Below are positions 15,376 through 24,069 of a stretch of DNA of 28,633 bases, one piece after another. The position numbers were made by a program, and so were the translations under genes. Source of the stretch: Colwellia_A sp041890515 (lineage in GTDB: Bacteria; Pseudomonadota; Gammaproteobacteria; Enterobacterales; Alteromonadaceae); assembly GCA_041890515.1 (NCBI GenBank), contig JASDWX010000024.1:1-28633 (forward strand), given 5' to 3'. The notes under the pieces are model-generated. The model searched no databases, was not told the DNA's origin, and saw only the letters and a list, made by a program, of their open reading frames with translations. Every line of letters starts with the position of its first letter. Position 1 is the first letter of the stretch.

Positions 15376-16632
15376 ATGTTTACACGTGATATGAATATTG
15401 CTGATTTCGACCCTGAACTTTATGAAGCGATGAGCAATGAAGTTGTTCGTCAAGAAGAGCACATCGAACTTATTGCTTCAGAAAATTACTGTAGCCCTCG
15501 TGTGCTTGAAGCACAAGGTTCTCAATTAACCAATAAGTATGCTGAAGGTTACCCTGGTAAGCGTTATTACGGCGGTTGTGAATACGTTGATGTTGCTGAA
15601 CAATTAGCGATTGACCGTGCAAAAGAATTATTTGGTGCAACTTACGCTAACGTACAACCGCATGCTGGTTCTCAAGCCAATGCTGCTGTTTTTCAAGCAT
15701 TAGTATCACCAGGCGGAAAAATATTAGGCATGAGCTTAGCGCATGGCGGTCACTTAACGCATGGTTCACATGTAAACTTTTCAGGAAAATCTTATGAAGC
15801 ATTTCAGTATGGTCTTCACCCTGAAACAGGTGATATTGATTACGTTGAAATGGAGCGCCTAGCACAAGAGCACAAACCAGAAATGATCATTGGTGGCTTC
15901 TCTGCGTTTTCTGGTGTTGTTGATTGGGCACGTATGCGTAAAATAGCTGATGGTGTTGGTGCATACTTCTTCGTTGATATGGCCCATGTTGCAGGTTTAA
16001 TTGCGGCTGGCTTATATCCAAATCCAGTTCCACATGCTCACGTTGTAACGACTACAACGCATAAAACATTAGCGGGCCCTCGTGGTGGTTTAATTGTATC
16101 GGGTTGTAATGATGAAGCTATTTATAAAAAATTAAACTCAGCAGTATTCCCTGGTGGCCAAGGTGGCCCATTAATGCACATTATTGCTGCTAAAGCGGTA
16201 GCATTTAAAGAAGCATTAGAGCCAGAGTTTAAAGTGTACCAACAGAAAGTTTTAGATAATGCTAAAGCGATGGTTGCAGTTCTTCAAAAACGGGGTTATA
16301 AAGTGGTATCTAACGGTACTGAAAATCACTTGTTGTTACTTGATTTAATTGATAAAGATATCACTGGTAAAGATGCTGATGCTGCATTAGGCCGTGCACA
16401 TATCACTGTCAATAAAAACTCAGTACCAAACGATCCACGTTCTCCGTTTGTAACTTCTGGTTTGCGTTTAGGTACTCCAGCTATTAGTCGTCGTGGTTTT
16501 GGTGTTGAAGAAACGAATGCATTAACAGGTTGGATTTGCGATATTTTAGATGATATTAATAATGAAGATGTAATAACTAAAGTAAAAGAAAGCGTTAAAG
16601 AACTTTGTTCACGTTTCCCTGTTTACGCATAA
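15376..16632 (+). CDS. glyA: Serine hydroxymethyltransferase
   Basis: SHMT interconverts serine and glycine while loading one-carbon units on tetrahydrofolate; it is a PLP-dependent cytosolic homodimer. The 418-residue length is standard. The PLP-binding lysine is Lys230 in VVTTTTHKTLAGPRGG (E. coli Lys229). Also seen are ELIASENYCSP near the N-terminus, the NKYAEGYPGKRYYGGCEYVD block, the DMAHVAGLIAAG motif and the folate-site TSGLRLGTPAISRRGFG. The ribosome site is GAGGA, eight bases before ATG 15376. It is transcribed alone, in front of nrdR and the rib genes, with a GC-rich hairpin between. Confidence 0.97.
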   Translation: MFTRDMNIADFDPELYEAMSNEVVRQEEHIELIASENYCSPRVLEAQGSQLTNKYAEGYPGKRYYGGCEYVDVAEQLAIDRAKELFGATYANVQPHAGSQANAAVFQALVSPGGKILGMSLAHGGHLTHGSHVNFSGKSYEAFQYGLHPETGDIDYVEMERLAQEHKPEMIIGGFSAFSGVVDWARMRKIADGVGAYFFVDMAHVAGLIAAGLYPNPVPHAHVVTTTTHKTLAGPRGGLIVSGCNDEAIYKKLNSAVFPGGQGGPLMHIIAAKAVAFKEALEPEFKVYQQKVLDNAKAMVAVLQKRGYKVVSNGTENHLLLLDLIDKDITGKDADAALGRAHITVNKNSVPNDPRSPFVTSGLRLGTPAISRRGFGVEETNALTGWICDILDDINNEDVITKVKESVKELCSRFPVYA

Positions 16633-16737
16633 AATCAGTATAAGTTAAGTATAAAAATTTGTTGCGTTCATTACGTTTTAGCTTAATAAATTTTTGTCAT
16701 AAATAAGTTGATGTAACAACTCCTTATTTAGATTAAA

Positions 16738-16757
16738 ATGGCCGCATTAGCGGCCAT
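16738..16757 (+). terminator. GC-rich hairpin between glyA and nrdR
   Basis: An eight-base perfect stem ATGGCCGC / GCGGCCAT (arms 16738-16745 and 16750-16757) with an ATTA loop, followed by a weak T-rich stretch. It is best read as the glyA terminator or attenuator; the poor T-tail leaves open some read-through into nrdR. Confidence 0.6.
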
Positions 16758-16814
16758 TATTGTTTCTGACGTTTAAACAGACCTATGTGCCGATAACCTT
16801 TATTGGAGCTTCCT

Positions 16815-17270
16815 ATGTATTGTCCTTTTTGCCGAGCTGTAGACACCAAAGTTATAGATTCCCGTTTGGTCTCTGACGGTCACCAAGTGCGTCGTCGTCG
16901 TGAATGCTTAGCTTGTCATGAACGCTACACCACTTTTGAAACAGCTGAATTAGTTATGCCTCGTATTATCAAAAATGATGGTTCACATGAACCTTTTAAT
17001 GAAGAAAAAATGCGTAATGGCTTAGTACGAGCGTTAGAAAAACGTCCTGTAAGTATAGAACAAGTTGAGCTATCAATTAATAAAGTAAAATCACAGTTAC
17101 GCGCCACAGGTGAAAGAGAAGTATCAAGTAAATTACTTGGCAATATTATTATGGAACAATTAAAAGAATTGGATAAAGTAGCTTATGTTCGATTTGCTTC
17201 TGTTTATCGATCTTTTGAAGATATTAGAGAGTTTGGTGAAGAAATTGCTCGCTTAGGCGATGAGAAGTAA
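16815..17270 (+). CDS. nrdR: Transcriptional repressor NrdR
   Basis: NrdR is the zinc-ribbon/ATP-cone repressor of ribonucleotide reductase operons; it senses dATP/ATP and binds NrdR boxes. The 151-residue product has a CPFC...CLACHERYTTFE zinc ribbon (residues 3-34) with the VIDSRLVSDGHQVRRRREC segment, and an ATP-cone domain from about 49 (PRIIKNDGSHEPFNEEKM) to about 137. The frame extends back to a TTG at 16803, but that TTGGAG is the ribosome site for ATG 16815, whose protein start (MYCPFC) matches the family. The gene is followed after one base by ribD, the usual gammaproteobacterial nrdR-ribD order. Confidence 0.96.
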   Translation: MYCPFCRAVDTKVIDSRLVSDGHQVRRRRECLACHERYTTFETAELVMPRIIKNDGSHEPFNEEKMRNGLVRALEKRPVSIEQVELSINKVKSQLRATGEREVSSKLLGNIIMEQLKELDKVAYVRFASVYRSFEDIREFGEEIARLGDEK

Positions 17271-17271
17271 G

Positions 17272-18408
17272 ATGAGTCAATTTTCATCTGATGATTATCG
17301 TTTTATGCAGCGTGCAATAGTACTTGCACAGCGTGGCCATTACACTACATCGCCTAACCCTCGTGTGGGTTGTGTACTGGTAAAAGAAGGTAAAGTCGTT
17401 GGAGAAGGTTTTCACCAAAAAGCAGGTGAAGGCCATGCAGAAGTTAACGCACTAAAAATGGCTGGAGATAATGCGTTGGGGGCAACGGCTTATGTCACGC
17501 TTGAGCCCTGCAGTCATTATGGAAGAACCCCACCTTGTGCGCAGGGATTCATTAAAGCAGGCGTTAAGCATGTTATCGCTGCGATGGTTGATCCAAACCC
17601 TAAAGTGGCTGGTAATGGCTTAAAAATGCTTGAACAAGCGGGGATTTCTACTCAGCAGGGATTATTAACTCAGGCGGTTGAAGCGTTAAATATCGGTTTC
17701 ATCAAGCAAATGAACACTGGCTTACCGTTTGTTCGCTGTAAATTAGCTGCAAGTCTAGACGGTAAAACAGCCATGAAAAATGGTGAAAGTAAGTGGATTA
17801 CTTCACCTCAAGCTCGACAAGATGTTCAGCGTTTACGCGCACAAAGCTGCGCAATTATTAGTGGTGCCGATAGTATATTAATCGATAATGCCAAAATGAC
17901 GGTACGTTGGTCTGAACTTGGTGAATTAAAAGAGAGTTATGAAAAAGAATTGGTTAGGCAACCCGTTAGAGTAATAATCGACGCTAAAAACCGTTTGACA
18001 CCAGATCTAGCTTTGTTCGATGAAAAGAGCCCAATAATTTTAATTAGAAACACCATTGAAAACATTCATCAGTGGCCTCATTTTGTAGAACAAGTCTGCT
18101 TACCTTTTGCTAAAATATCCGAAAGTGATAAACATATTGATTTACGGGCCTTATTAGAATATTTGGCGAAGCTTAATTTAAATGATGTGTTAATTGAGTC
18201 AGGCTCTCGTTTAGCTGGCGCTTTTATAGCACAAGATTTAGTTGATGAATTGATTTTATATCTAGCCCCAAAGTTGATGGGGGCTGAGAGTAAAAGCTTG
18301 GTGAATATGACAGGTATTGAAAATTTGAGTCAAGCGAAAGAGCTAAAGATAAGAGATCTACGTATGATCGGTAAAGATATCCGTATTATTGCTAAACTTT
18401 TACATTAA
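17272..18408 (+). CDS. ribD: Riboflavin biosynthesis deaminase/reductase RibD
   Basis: RibD performs the second and third steps of riboflavin synthesis: deamination of the diaminohydroxypyrimidine phosphate and NADPH reduction of the ribosyl side chain. The 378-residue protein has an N-terminal cytidine-deaminase-like domain with zinc ligands in GHAEVNAL and EPCSHYGRTPPC, and a C-terminal reductase domain from about 145 (FVRCKLAASLDGKTAMKNGE through LIESGSRLAGAFIA). The start is ATG 17272, one base after the nrdR stop, because the upstream in-frame ATG at 17260 overlaps nrdR and adds only MRSK. The gene is part of nrdR-ribD-ribE-ribBA. Confidence 0.96.
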   Translation: MSQFSSDDYRFMQRAIVLAQRGHYTTSPNPRVGCVLVKEGKVVGEGFHQKAGEGHAEVNALKMAGDNALGATAYVTLEPCSHYGRTPPCAQGFIKAGVKHVIAAMVDPNPKVAGNGLKMLEQAGISTQQGLLTQAVEALNIGFIKQMNTGLPFVRCKLAASLDGKTAMKNGESKWITSPQARQDVQRLRAQSCAIISGADSILIDNAKMTVRWSELGELKESYEKELVRQPVRVIIDAKNRLTPDLALFDEKSPIILIRNTIENIHQWPHFVEQVCLPFAKISESDKHIDLRALLEYLAKLNLNDVLIESGSRLAGAFIAQDLVDELILYLAPKLMGAESKSLVNMTGIENLSQAKELKIRDLRMIGKDIRIIAKLLH

Positions 18409-18463
18409 AAATTTAGTATTTTGTTGAGATTAACTCGACCTAAAAGTGACTTAAAGAGTAATT

Positions 18464-19129
18464 ATGTTTACAGGAATAGTTGAAGCGATTGGTACAATTC
18501 AAGCCATAAATATTACCGGGCAGGGTGCAAGGCTTGTTATTTCTACCGGAACATTAGATATGAGTGACGTTAAACTGGGTGATTCGATCGCCAACAATGG
18601 AATTTGTTTAACCGTCGTAGCTTATGACTCATCAAGCTTTAGTGCTGATGTTTCCAATGAAACGTTAACGCGCACAGGTTTCGCTAATTATAAAACGGGT
18701 CAAAAAATTAACTTAGAGAAAGCGATGCTACCTACCACGCGCTTTGGTGGGCATATGGTTTCTGGCCATGTAGATGCTGTAGTTGCCATTAGTTCAATTG
18801 AGCATAATGGTAATAGTATTGAATACTGGCTTGATATGCCCAGTGATTTAGCGCCTTATATTGCCGAAAAAGGATCTATTACAGTAGATGGCACAAGTTT
18901 AACGGTAAATAGTATAACAGCCGATAAATTCCGCATAACGATTGTGCCACACACCACCGAACAAACAATTATCGCTCATTATCAAGTCGGTACCCAAGTA
19001 AATTTAGAAGTTGATTTAATCGCCCGTTACATTGAGCGGTTATTAACTCGCCAAGAACATAGTTCAGCTGAAAATAAAAGTTCAGGTGTAACCCATGACT
19101 TATTAGCTCGTAGTGGCTTCATTAAATAA
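18464..19129 (+). CDS. ribE: Riboflavin synthase alpha chain
   Basis: Riboflavin synthase dismutates two molecules of 6,7-dimethyl-8-ribityllumazine to riboflavin and the pyrimidine precursor. The 221-residue product has two tandem lumazine-binding domains: MFTGIVEAIG opening the first, with LGDSIANNGICLTVV, and MVSGHVDAVVAI opening the second, with EKGSITVDGTSLTVNSI. The start is ATG 18464, the family's invariant MFTGI. It lies 55 bases after ribD and 37 bases before the chosen ribBA start, so it belongs to the same transcript. Its substrate is made by RibH (lumazine synthase), whose gene is not next to it here. The symbol ribC is used for the same gene in E. coli. Confidence 0.96.
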   Translation: MFTGIVEAIGTIQAINITGQGARLVISTGTLDMSDVKLGDSIANNGICLTVVAYDSSSFSADVSNETLTRTGFANYKTGQKINLEKAMLPTTRFGGHMVSGHVDAVVAISSIEHNGNSIEYWLDMPSDLAPYIAEKGSITVDGTSLTVNSITADKFRITIVPHTTEQTIIAHYQVGTQVNLEVDLIARYIERLLTRQEHSSAENKSSGVTHDLLARSGFIK

Positions 19130-19166
19130 TATAGTTAAATATATAGTTAAACAAAAAGAGATGATC

Positions 19167-20276
19167 ATGAATTTAAATACCCCACAAGAAATTATTGACG
19201 ATATTGCTCAAGGTAAAATGGTCATTCTGATGGATGATGAAGATCGCGAAAATGAAGGTGACTTCATCATGGCTGCTGAAAAAGTCACACCTGAGGCGAT
19301 TAATTTTATGGCGACCCATGGTCGTGGTTTAATTTGTATGCCGATGACAGTTGAAAAGTGCCGAGAATTAAAACTCCCTTTAATGGTAGAAAAAAATGAC
19401 GCTCAGTTTAGTACAAATTTTACTGTTTCAATTGAAGCTGCACAAGGGGTAACTACGGGGATTTCTGCAGGTGATCGCGCGACTACTGTTTTAGCTGCAG
19501 TTGCTAAAGATGCCAATCATTTAAGCATTGTTCAACCAGGTCATATCTTCCCTTTAATTGCTAAAGATGGTGGTGTATTGAATCGCGCAGGGCATACTGA
19601 AGCCGGTACTGATTTAGCACGTTTAGCCGGTTTAGAGCCTGCTGCTGTGATTGTTGAGATATTGAATGAAGACGGCACAATGGCGCGCCGACCTGATTTA
19701 GAAATCATCGCAGAAAAGCATGATTTAAAAATGGGTACGATCGCCGATTTAATCGAATACCGTAATGCACATGAAACGACTATTGAACGCGTTTCTCAAT
19801 GTAAGCTACCAACTGCCTTTGGCGAGTTCGATTTAACCGTATTTAAAGACACCATTGACGGTCAAGCGCACTTTGCGCTAACTAAAGGTGAAATTAAAGC
19901 AGAAGAGCCAACGTTAGTCCGTGTACATTTAGAAAATACGTTTAGAGATTTATTATTCAGTCAGCGTGAAAGCGTTGCTAAATGGCCAATGGCTAATGCT
20001 CTCGAAAGAATCGCTAAAGAAGGTGGTGTATTAGTCTTATTGGGTAAGCATGAATCTACAGCTGAACTTATTGCTCAAGTTAAAAAATATGCAAAAATTG
20101 ATGCGGGTGAAGTCGTTAATGAAATACAACGCCATGTAGGTTCTCGAAATGTAGGTGTTGGATCACAAATACTTTCAAATCTTGGTGTTAGTAAAATGCG
20201 TTTATTAAGTTCACAAACCAAGTATCATTCATTATCGGGTTTTGGGCTTGAAGTTGTTGAATATATTGCAGAATAA
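19167..20276 (+). CDS. ribBA: 3,4-dihydroxy-2-butanone-4-phosphate synthase with degenerate GTP cyclohydrolase II domain
   Basis: The N-terminal half (to about residue 205) is a complete DHBP synthase, which makes the four-carbon unit for lumazine from ribulose-5-phosphate: DDEDRENEGDFIMAAE, ATHGRGLICM, HIFPLIAKDGGVLNRAGHTE and TDLARLAGLEPAAVIVEI are all present. The C-terminal half is folded like GTP cyclohydrolase II but lacks the three zinc cysteines: the stretch VRVHLENTFRDLLFSQRES has none where active RibA has C-x10-C-x-C, and the RGIG active-site loop is also missing. So GTP cyclohydrolase II activity is unlikely and a separate ribA is expected elsewhere. I place the start at ATG 19167 (AAGAG six bases upstream); the frame is open from 19113 inside ribE. 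Length is 369. Confidence 0.92.
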   Translation: MNLNTPQEIIDDIAQGKMVILMDDEDRENEGDFIMAAEKVTPEAINFMATHGRGLICMPMTVEKCRELKLPLMVEKNDAQFSTNFTVSIEAAQGVTTGISAGDRATTVLAAVAKDANHLSIVQPGHIFPLIAKDGGVLNRAGHTEAGTDLARLAGLEPAAVIVEILNEDGTMARRPDLEIIAEKHDLKMGTIADLIEYRNAHETTIERVSQCKLPTAFGEFDLTVFKDTIDGQAHFALTKGEIKAEEPTLVRVHLENTFRDLLFSQRESVAKWPMANALERIAKEGGVLVLLGKHESTAELIAQVKKYAKIDAGEVVNEIQRHVGSRNVGVGSQILSNLGVSKMRLLSSQTKYHSLSGFGLEVVEYIAE

Positions 20277-20543
20277 TTAAGGTTGTCAATGATTTCTGCT
20301 CATCTATATAAGGGTTCTGTAGATGAGCATTAATAATTAAAAGGCTTTTTAAATGAGCAGGTTGTATGGATGAATGGAAGTGAGAAAACTAAGACATTAA
20401 ACATTGCTCATTTGATAACCTATAGGCAATGTTTAAGCCTAAACTTGGCAACACTAGAAGGCCAATTGATAGTCTGAAATGTATTCTTCTTGTGTCTTTT
20501 GCAAATTTACTTAGGTCTAAATAGAATACGTAATTTAGGATCT
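20277..20543. other. Convergent ribBA-dxs spacer with overlapping hairpins
   Basis: No gene is seen in these 267 bases. Stem A: TGCTCATCTA / TAGATGAGCA (20297-20306 with 20320-20329). Stem B: AAATGAGCA / TGCTCATTT (20351-20359 with 20405-20413). Stem C: TTAAACATTGC / GCAATGTTTAA (20397-20407 with 20426-20436). B and C share bases 20405-20407, so they exclude each other, and the TGCTCAT/ATGAGCA word occurs four times. Stem A probably ends the rib transcript, though T-tails are weak. Confidence 0.6.
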
Positions 20544-22427
20544 TTAGAGTAAAATAAATGCATTGATTTGATCAATGATCCCCTGACTATCTAATCCAAG
20601 TTCTTGATGAATTTCTTGCTGGGTACCATGTTTAATAAAGCTGTCAGGTAAACCAATATTTAAAATTTTAATCGCGATACCTTTACTGAGAATATATTCA
20701 TTTACTCCCGAACCTGCTCCCCCCGCAATAGCGTTATCTTCAACAGTAATAATCACATCATGATTTTCTACTATTTTATCGATAAGGATAAAATCAAGTG
20801 GTTTAACAAAACGCATATCAACTAAAGTCGTGCTGAGTTGTTTAGCCGCAATTTTTGCTTCATCTAAGGTGCTACCAAAATTTAAAATGGCACAAGTTGT
20901 TGTAGTGCGATCAATTGCTGCTTTAAAAATCGTATTAGCTTTACCTATTTCAAGGGTTTCACCAATATCAGGTAAAAGTGCTCCATTGCCTGAACCTCTA
21001 GGGTAACGCACAGCTGCTGGGCCATTATGTTGAAATCCTGTGGTGAGCATTAACTGGCATTCTCGTTCATCCGATGGTGCCATAATAACGATGTTTGGCA
21101 CACAACGCATAAAGCTTAAATCAAACGAACCTTGATGTGTTGGTCCGTCTGCACCAACAATCCCGGCGCGATCAATCGCGAACAATACAGGTAAATTTTG
21201 TATCGCTACATCATGAATGAATTGGTCGTAACCACGTTGTAAAAAGCTCGAATATATTGCAACAACAGGCTTATTACCCCCAATAGCTAAACCTGCAGCG
21301 AAAGTTACGGCGTGCTGTTCGGCGATCGCAACATCATAATACTGCTTAGGAAAGCGTTGGCTGAATGCAACCATGCCAGAGCCTTCACGCATTGCTGGCG
21401 TAATTGCTATAAGTGAGTTGTTTTGTTCTGCTGTTTTACATAGCCAGTCGCCAAATATGTTGGAATAGGTTGGTAAGCTAGGTTTACTTTTTGGTAAGCT
21501 GGTTTGCGTAGGGTCAAATTTAGGTACAGCATGATACTTTATAGGGTCTTGTTCTGCTGCGTGATAGCCTTTGCCTTTTTTAGTGGCAATATGAAGGATT
21601 TGAGGCCCTTTTAAATTACGCATATTAGTGATGGTATCAACTAAACCATTAACATCATGACCATCGATAGGACCAATATAATTAAAGCCTAATTCTTCAA
21701 AAAAAGTACTCGGTACAACCATGCCTTTTAAATGTTCTTCAGCGCGACTTGCCAATTCTTTAATAGGGGGAATGTTTTTAAGTATGCGCTTACTACCTTC
21801 ACGAATTCCCGTATACAAACTTCCAGATAACATTTTTGCGAAGTGATTATTTAATGCACCTACATTTTCTGAAATCGACATTTCGTTGTCATTTAAAATA
21901 ACTAACATGTCACTTTTAATATCGCCTGCATGATTTAATGCTTCAAAAGCCATACCTGCAGTCATCGCACCGTCACCAATTACAGCAACTACTTTACGAT
22001 TTCTTTCTTCTTTCTCTGCAGCAACAGCCATGCCTAATGCTGCAGAAATTGATGTGCTTGAATGGCCAACGCTTAAAACATCGTATTCACTTTCTTCGCG
22101 CCATGGAAAAGGATGCAATCCATCTTTTTGACGAATAGTATGCAGTTGATCGCGTCGACCCGTTAATATCTTATGTGGGTAAGCTTGATGGCCAACATCC
22201 CAAATAAGATGGTCAAACGGCGTTTTATACACATAATGTAATGCTACCGTTAATTCAATGGTGCCTAGACCTGAAGCAAAATGCCCACTACTTTTGCTTA
22301 CCGAACTCAATAAGTAACTACGTAGTTCTTTACTGGCCTGGGTTAACTGGTTTTGATCTAACATACGTAGATCGTCAGGAGAATTTATATTGGCCAATAA
22401 AGGGTAGTCGGCAAGATTTATAGTCAT
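20544..22427 (-). CDS. dxs: 1-deoxy-D-xylulose-5-phosphate synthase
   Basis: DXS joins pyruvate and glyceraldehyde-3-phosphate in a thiamin-diphosphate-dependent reaction, the first step of the MEP isoprenoid pathway and also a source of DXP for thiamin and pyridoxal. The 627-residue length is normal. Visible motifs are WDVGHQAYPHKILTGR, the ThDP-binding VIGDGAMTAGMAFEALN, YNYIGPIDGHD-type text (NYIGPIDGHDVNGL), the transketolase-like AEQHAVTFAAGLA and DRAGIVGADGPTHQG. It is the last gene of xseB-ispA-dxs, 36 bases after ispA. The family's substrates feed FPP synthesis by IspA, so the operon groups the first pathway enzyme with a late one, as in other gammaproteobacteria. Confidence 0.97.
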   Translation of the reverse strand: MTINLADYPLLANINSPDDLRMLDQNQLTQASKELRSYLLSSVSKSSGHFASGLGTIELTVALHYVYKTPFDHLIWDVGHQAYPHKILTGRRDQLHTIRQKDGLHPFPWREESEYDVLSVGHSSTSISAALGMAVAAEKEERNRKVVAVIGDGAMTAGMAFEALNHAGDIKSDMLVILNDNEMSISENVGALNNHFAKMLSGSLYTGIREGSKRILKNIPPIKELASRAEEHLKGMVVPSTFFEELGFNYIGPIDGHDVNGLVDTITNMRNLKGPQILHIATKKGKGYHAAEQDPIKYHAVPKFDPTQTSLPKSKPSLPTYSNIFGDWLCKTAEQNNSLIAITPAMREGSGMVAFSQRFPKQYYDVAIAEQHAVTFAAGLAIGGNKPVVAIYSSFLQRGYDQFIHDVAIQNLPVLFAIDRAGIVGADGPTHQGSFDLSFMRCVPNIVIMAPSDERECQLMLTTGFQHNGPAAVRYPRGSGNGALLPDIGETLEIGKANTIFKAAIDRTTTTCAILNFGSTLDEAKIAAKQLSTTLVDMRFVKPLDFILIDKIVENHDVIITVEDNAIAGGAGSGVNEYILSKGIAIKILNIGLPDSFIKHGTQQEIHQELGLDSQGIIDQINAFILL

Positions 22428-22463
22428 ATTATTTTATTTATTCTTTAAATTGCTAGAGCAAGA

Positions 22464-23354
22464 TTAATGAGCACGTTTTATAATAAACGTCGCAAATTCA
22501 GCTAAGTTATCTGTATTGTAGGGTAAAGTCGCTAAAGCTTGAAGTGCTTGTTGATATAAGTTGTCAGCTTTTTGCTGAGCGCCTTCTAAACCTAGAAGCG
22601 CGGGGTAGGTACTTTTATTGGCTGAAACGTCTGAACCCGCTGGTTTTCCTAGCTCTTCTTCACTCGAAATTATATCAATTATATCATCACGTACTTGATA
22701 GGCTAAACCGACATGTTCTGCATAAATAGCTAATTGGTGTTTCTCATTATCTGTAATATCACTGCTTATTTCTGCAACCATAGTGACTGACGCTTTTAAT
22801 AATGCACCCGTTTTTAGTGAATGCAATTTTTCCAATTCAGCGAGTGATACTTTTTTATTCGTGGCTGAAATATCAAGTGCTTGTCCGCCGCACATGCCTT
22901 GATAACCTGAAGCGTGAACCAATTGACGAATTAAACTGACGCGCTTTGATTCAACTTTATGACTAAATTTATGATTAACTAAAATATCGAAGGCAAGGGT
23001 TTGTAAACTATCACCGGCTAAAATAGCTGTAGCTTCATCAAAGGCTTTATGGCAAGTGGGTTGACCACGACGTAAATCGTCATTATCCATTGAAGGTAGG
23101 TCATCGTGTATTAATGAAAAGGCATGAATACATTCTAATGCTGCTGCAATGCCATCGACGTCAGATAATGCAAGACCAAGTGAATCGCCAGTAATATAGC
23201 TTAAATAAGGTCGCATACGTTTGCCACCTATCAATAAACCATACTGCATTGCTGACAGCAGTCTTTCATCATTTATTTCATATTCTGCTAACTTGTCTGC
23301 AAGATATTGGTTGATGCGAGCTTGATATAAATCGAGTTGTCTTAATGGTGTCAC
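22464..23354 (-). CDS. ispA: Farnesyl diphosphate synthase
   Basis: IspA elongates DMAPP with two IPP units to farnesyl diphosphate, precursor of ubiquinone and undecaprenyl chains. The 296-residue protein has the first aspartate-rich motif in SLIHDDLPSMDNDDLRRG, the second in YQVRDDIIDI, the GGKRMRPYL substrate-binding segment near the N-terminus and the KTGALLKASV motif. The start is GTG at 23354, whose G is also the last base of the xseB stop TAG, a one-base overlap that couples the genes. Cytosolic and Mg2+-dependent. Confidence 0.96.
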   Translation of the reverse strand: MTPLRQLDLYQARINQYLADKLAEYEINDERLLSAMQYGLLIGGKRMRPYLSYITGDSLGLALSDVDGIAAALECIHAFSLIHDDLPSMDNDDLRRGQPTCHKAFDEATAILAGDSLQTLAFDILVNHKFSHKVESKRVSLIRQLVHASGYQGMCGGQALDISATNKKVSLAELEKLHSLKTGALLKASVTMVAEISSDITDNEKHQLAIYAEHVGLAYQVRDDIIDIISSEEELGKPAGSDVSANKSTYPALLGLEGAQQKADNLYQQALQALATLPYNTDNLAEFATFIIKRAH

Positions 23355-23617
23355 TAATCGTTACTCGTATTGTCTAAATCGCTTTCATTTTCAAAAGCCT
23401 CAAGTTGATTTTTACCATTTTTATTGAGTAATATCTGAATTTTTTGTTCTGCACTTTTTAACTTTTCTTGACTGCCTTGACTAAGGTTTAAGCCGCGCTC
23501 AAAAAGAGTCATTGAATCTTCTAAACTCAGTTCACCTTCTTCCAAATTCTGAACAATCTTTTCGAGTTCTGAAAGTGATTCTTCAAAGCTTAAATTTTCA
23601 ATTTTTTTCTTAGCCAT
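23354..23617 (-). CDS. xseB: Exodeoxyribonuclease VII small subunit
   Basis: XseB is the small subunit of exonuclease VII, which degrades single-stranded DNA from both ends together with XseA; several XseB copies bind one XseA. The 87-residue product shows the family's helical hairpin: LSFEESLSELEKIVQNLEEGELSLEDSMTLFERG and a second helix with CxQ-like EKLKSAEQKIQIL, ending in an acidic tail. The start is ATG 23617 (MAKKKIENLSFEE); an in-frame TTG two codons upstream is less likely. It heads the xseB-ispA-dxs operon. The association of xseB with ispA and dxs is very common in gammaproteobacteria. No strong ribosome site is visible. Confidence 0.95.
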   Translation of the reverse strand: MAKKKIENLSFEESLSELEKIVQNLEEGELSLEDSMTLFERGLNLSQGSQEKLKSAEQKIQILLNKNGKNQLEAFENESDLDNTSND

Positions 23618-24069
23618 TGACAAGGATCACATTGATTAAATATCTAGTCGCAAACTTATACCAAACCAAATAATTAATCAACTTCAAGTGCTTTCAATTC
23701 CTAATTTAGTTGCCTTACTGTATATCAACGAGTAGTTCTTATTTATTACTGCTTTTATATTGATAGAGAGGGGACATGAGAAGCTCTATAGATTATCTAG
23801 AGGCTAACGATTGGGTATTTACCTAATTAAAAATTGTAGCTATCCGTACTCGTGTTTTATATATCTGTAGTTAAATATTTGTGGCTATTATTTAGCGTAA
23901 TGAATTTAAAATTGCAAATAGCGACTAATTACTTAAGTTATTGACAATATGAACGATAATAAACTTATATCGTGTGGGTATTTAAAAATATAAGTATTCG
24001 CGTATCGTAATACCTTAATGTATTATCAAATAATACGAAGGTACGTTTTATTTCTTTTTGGAGATTTTT
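23618..24069. other. Divergent xseB-pomA promoter region
   Basis: A 450-base AT-rich spacer with no gene. It holds promoters for both operons. A perfect -35 TTGACA (23941-23946) with TTATAT 18 bases later (23965-23970) may drive pomA. In the leader, GTATTAT-CAA-ATAATAC (24020-24036) forms a seven-base hairpin ahead of the GGAG ribosome site. Confidence 0.5.
23941..23970 (+). promoter_or_regulatory. Candidate sigma-70 promoter for pomAB
   Basis: TTGACA at 23941-23946, 18-base spacer, TTATAT at 23965-23970, 100 bases before the pomA start. The -10 is imperfect; no sigma-54 (GG-N10-GC) or sigma-28 element was found closer. Confidence 0.4.

Noticed and set aside
18409..19166. FMN riboswitch in front of ribE or ribBA
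   Set aside because: No RFN-element conserved blocks were seen in the short spacers upstream of ribD, ribE or ribBA.
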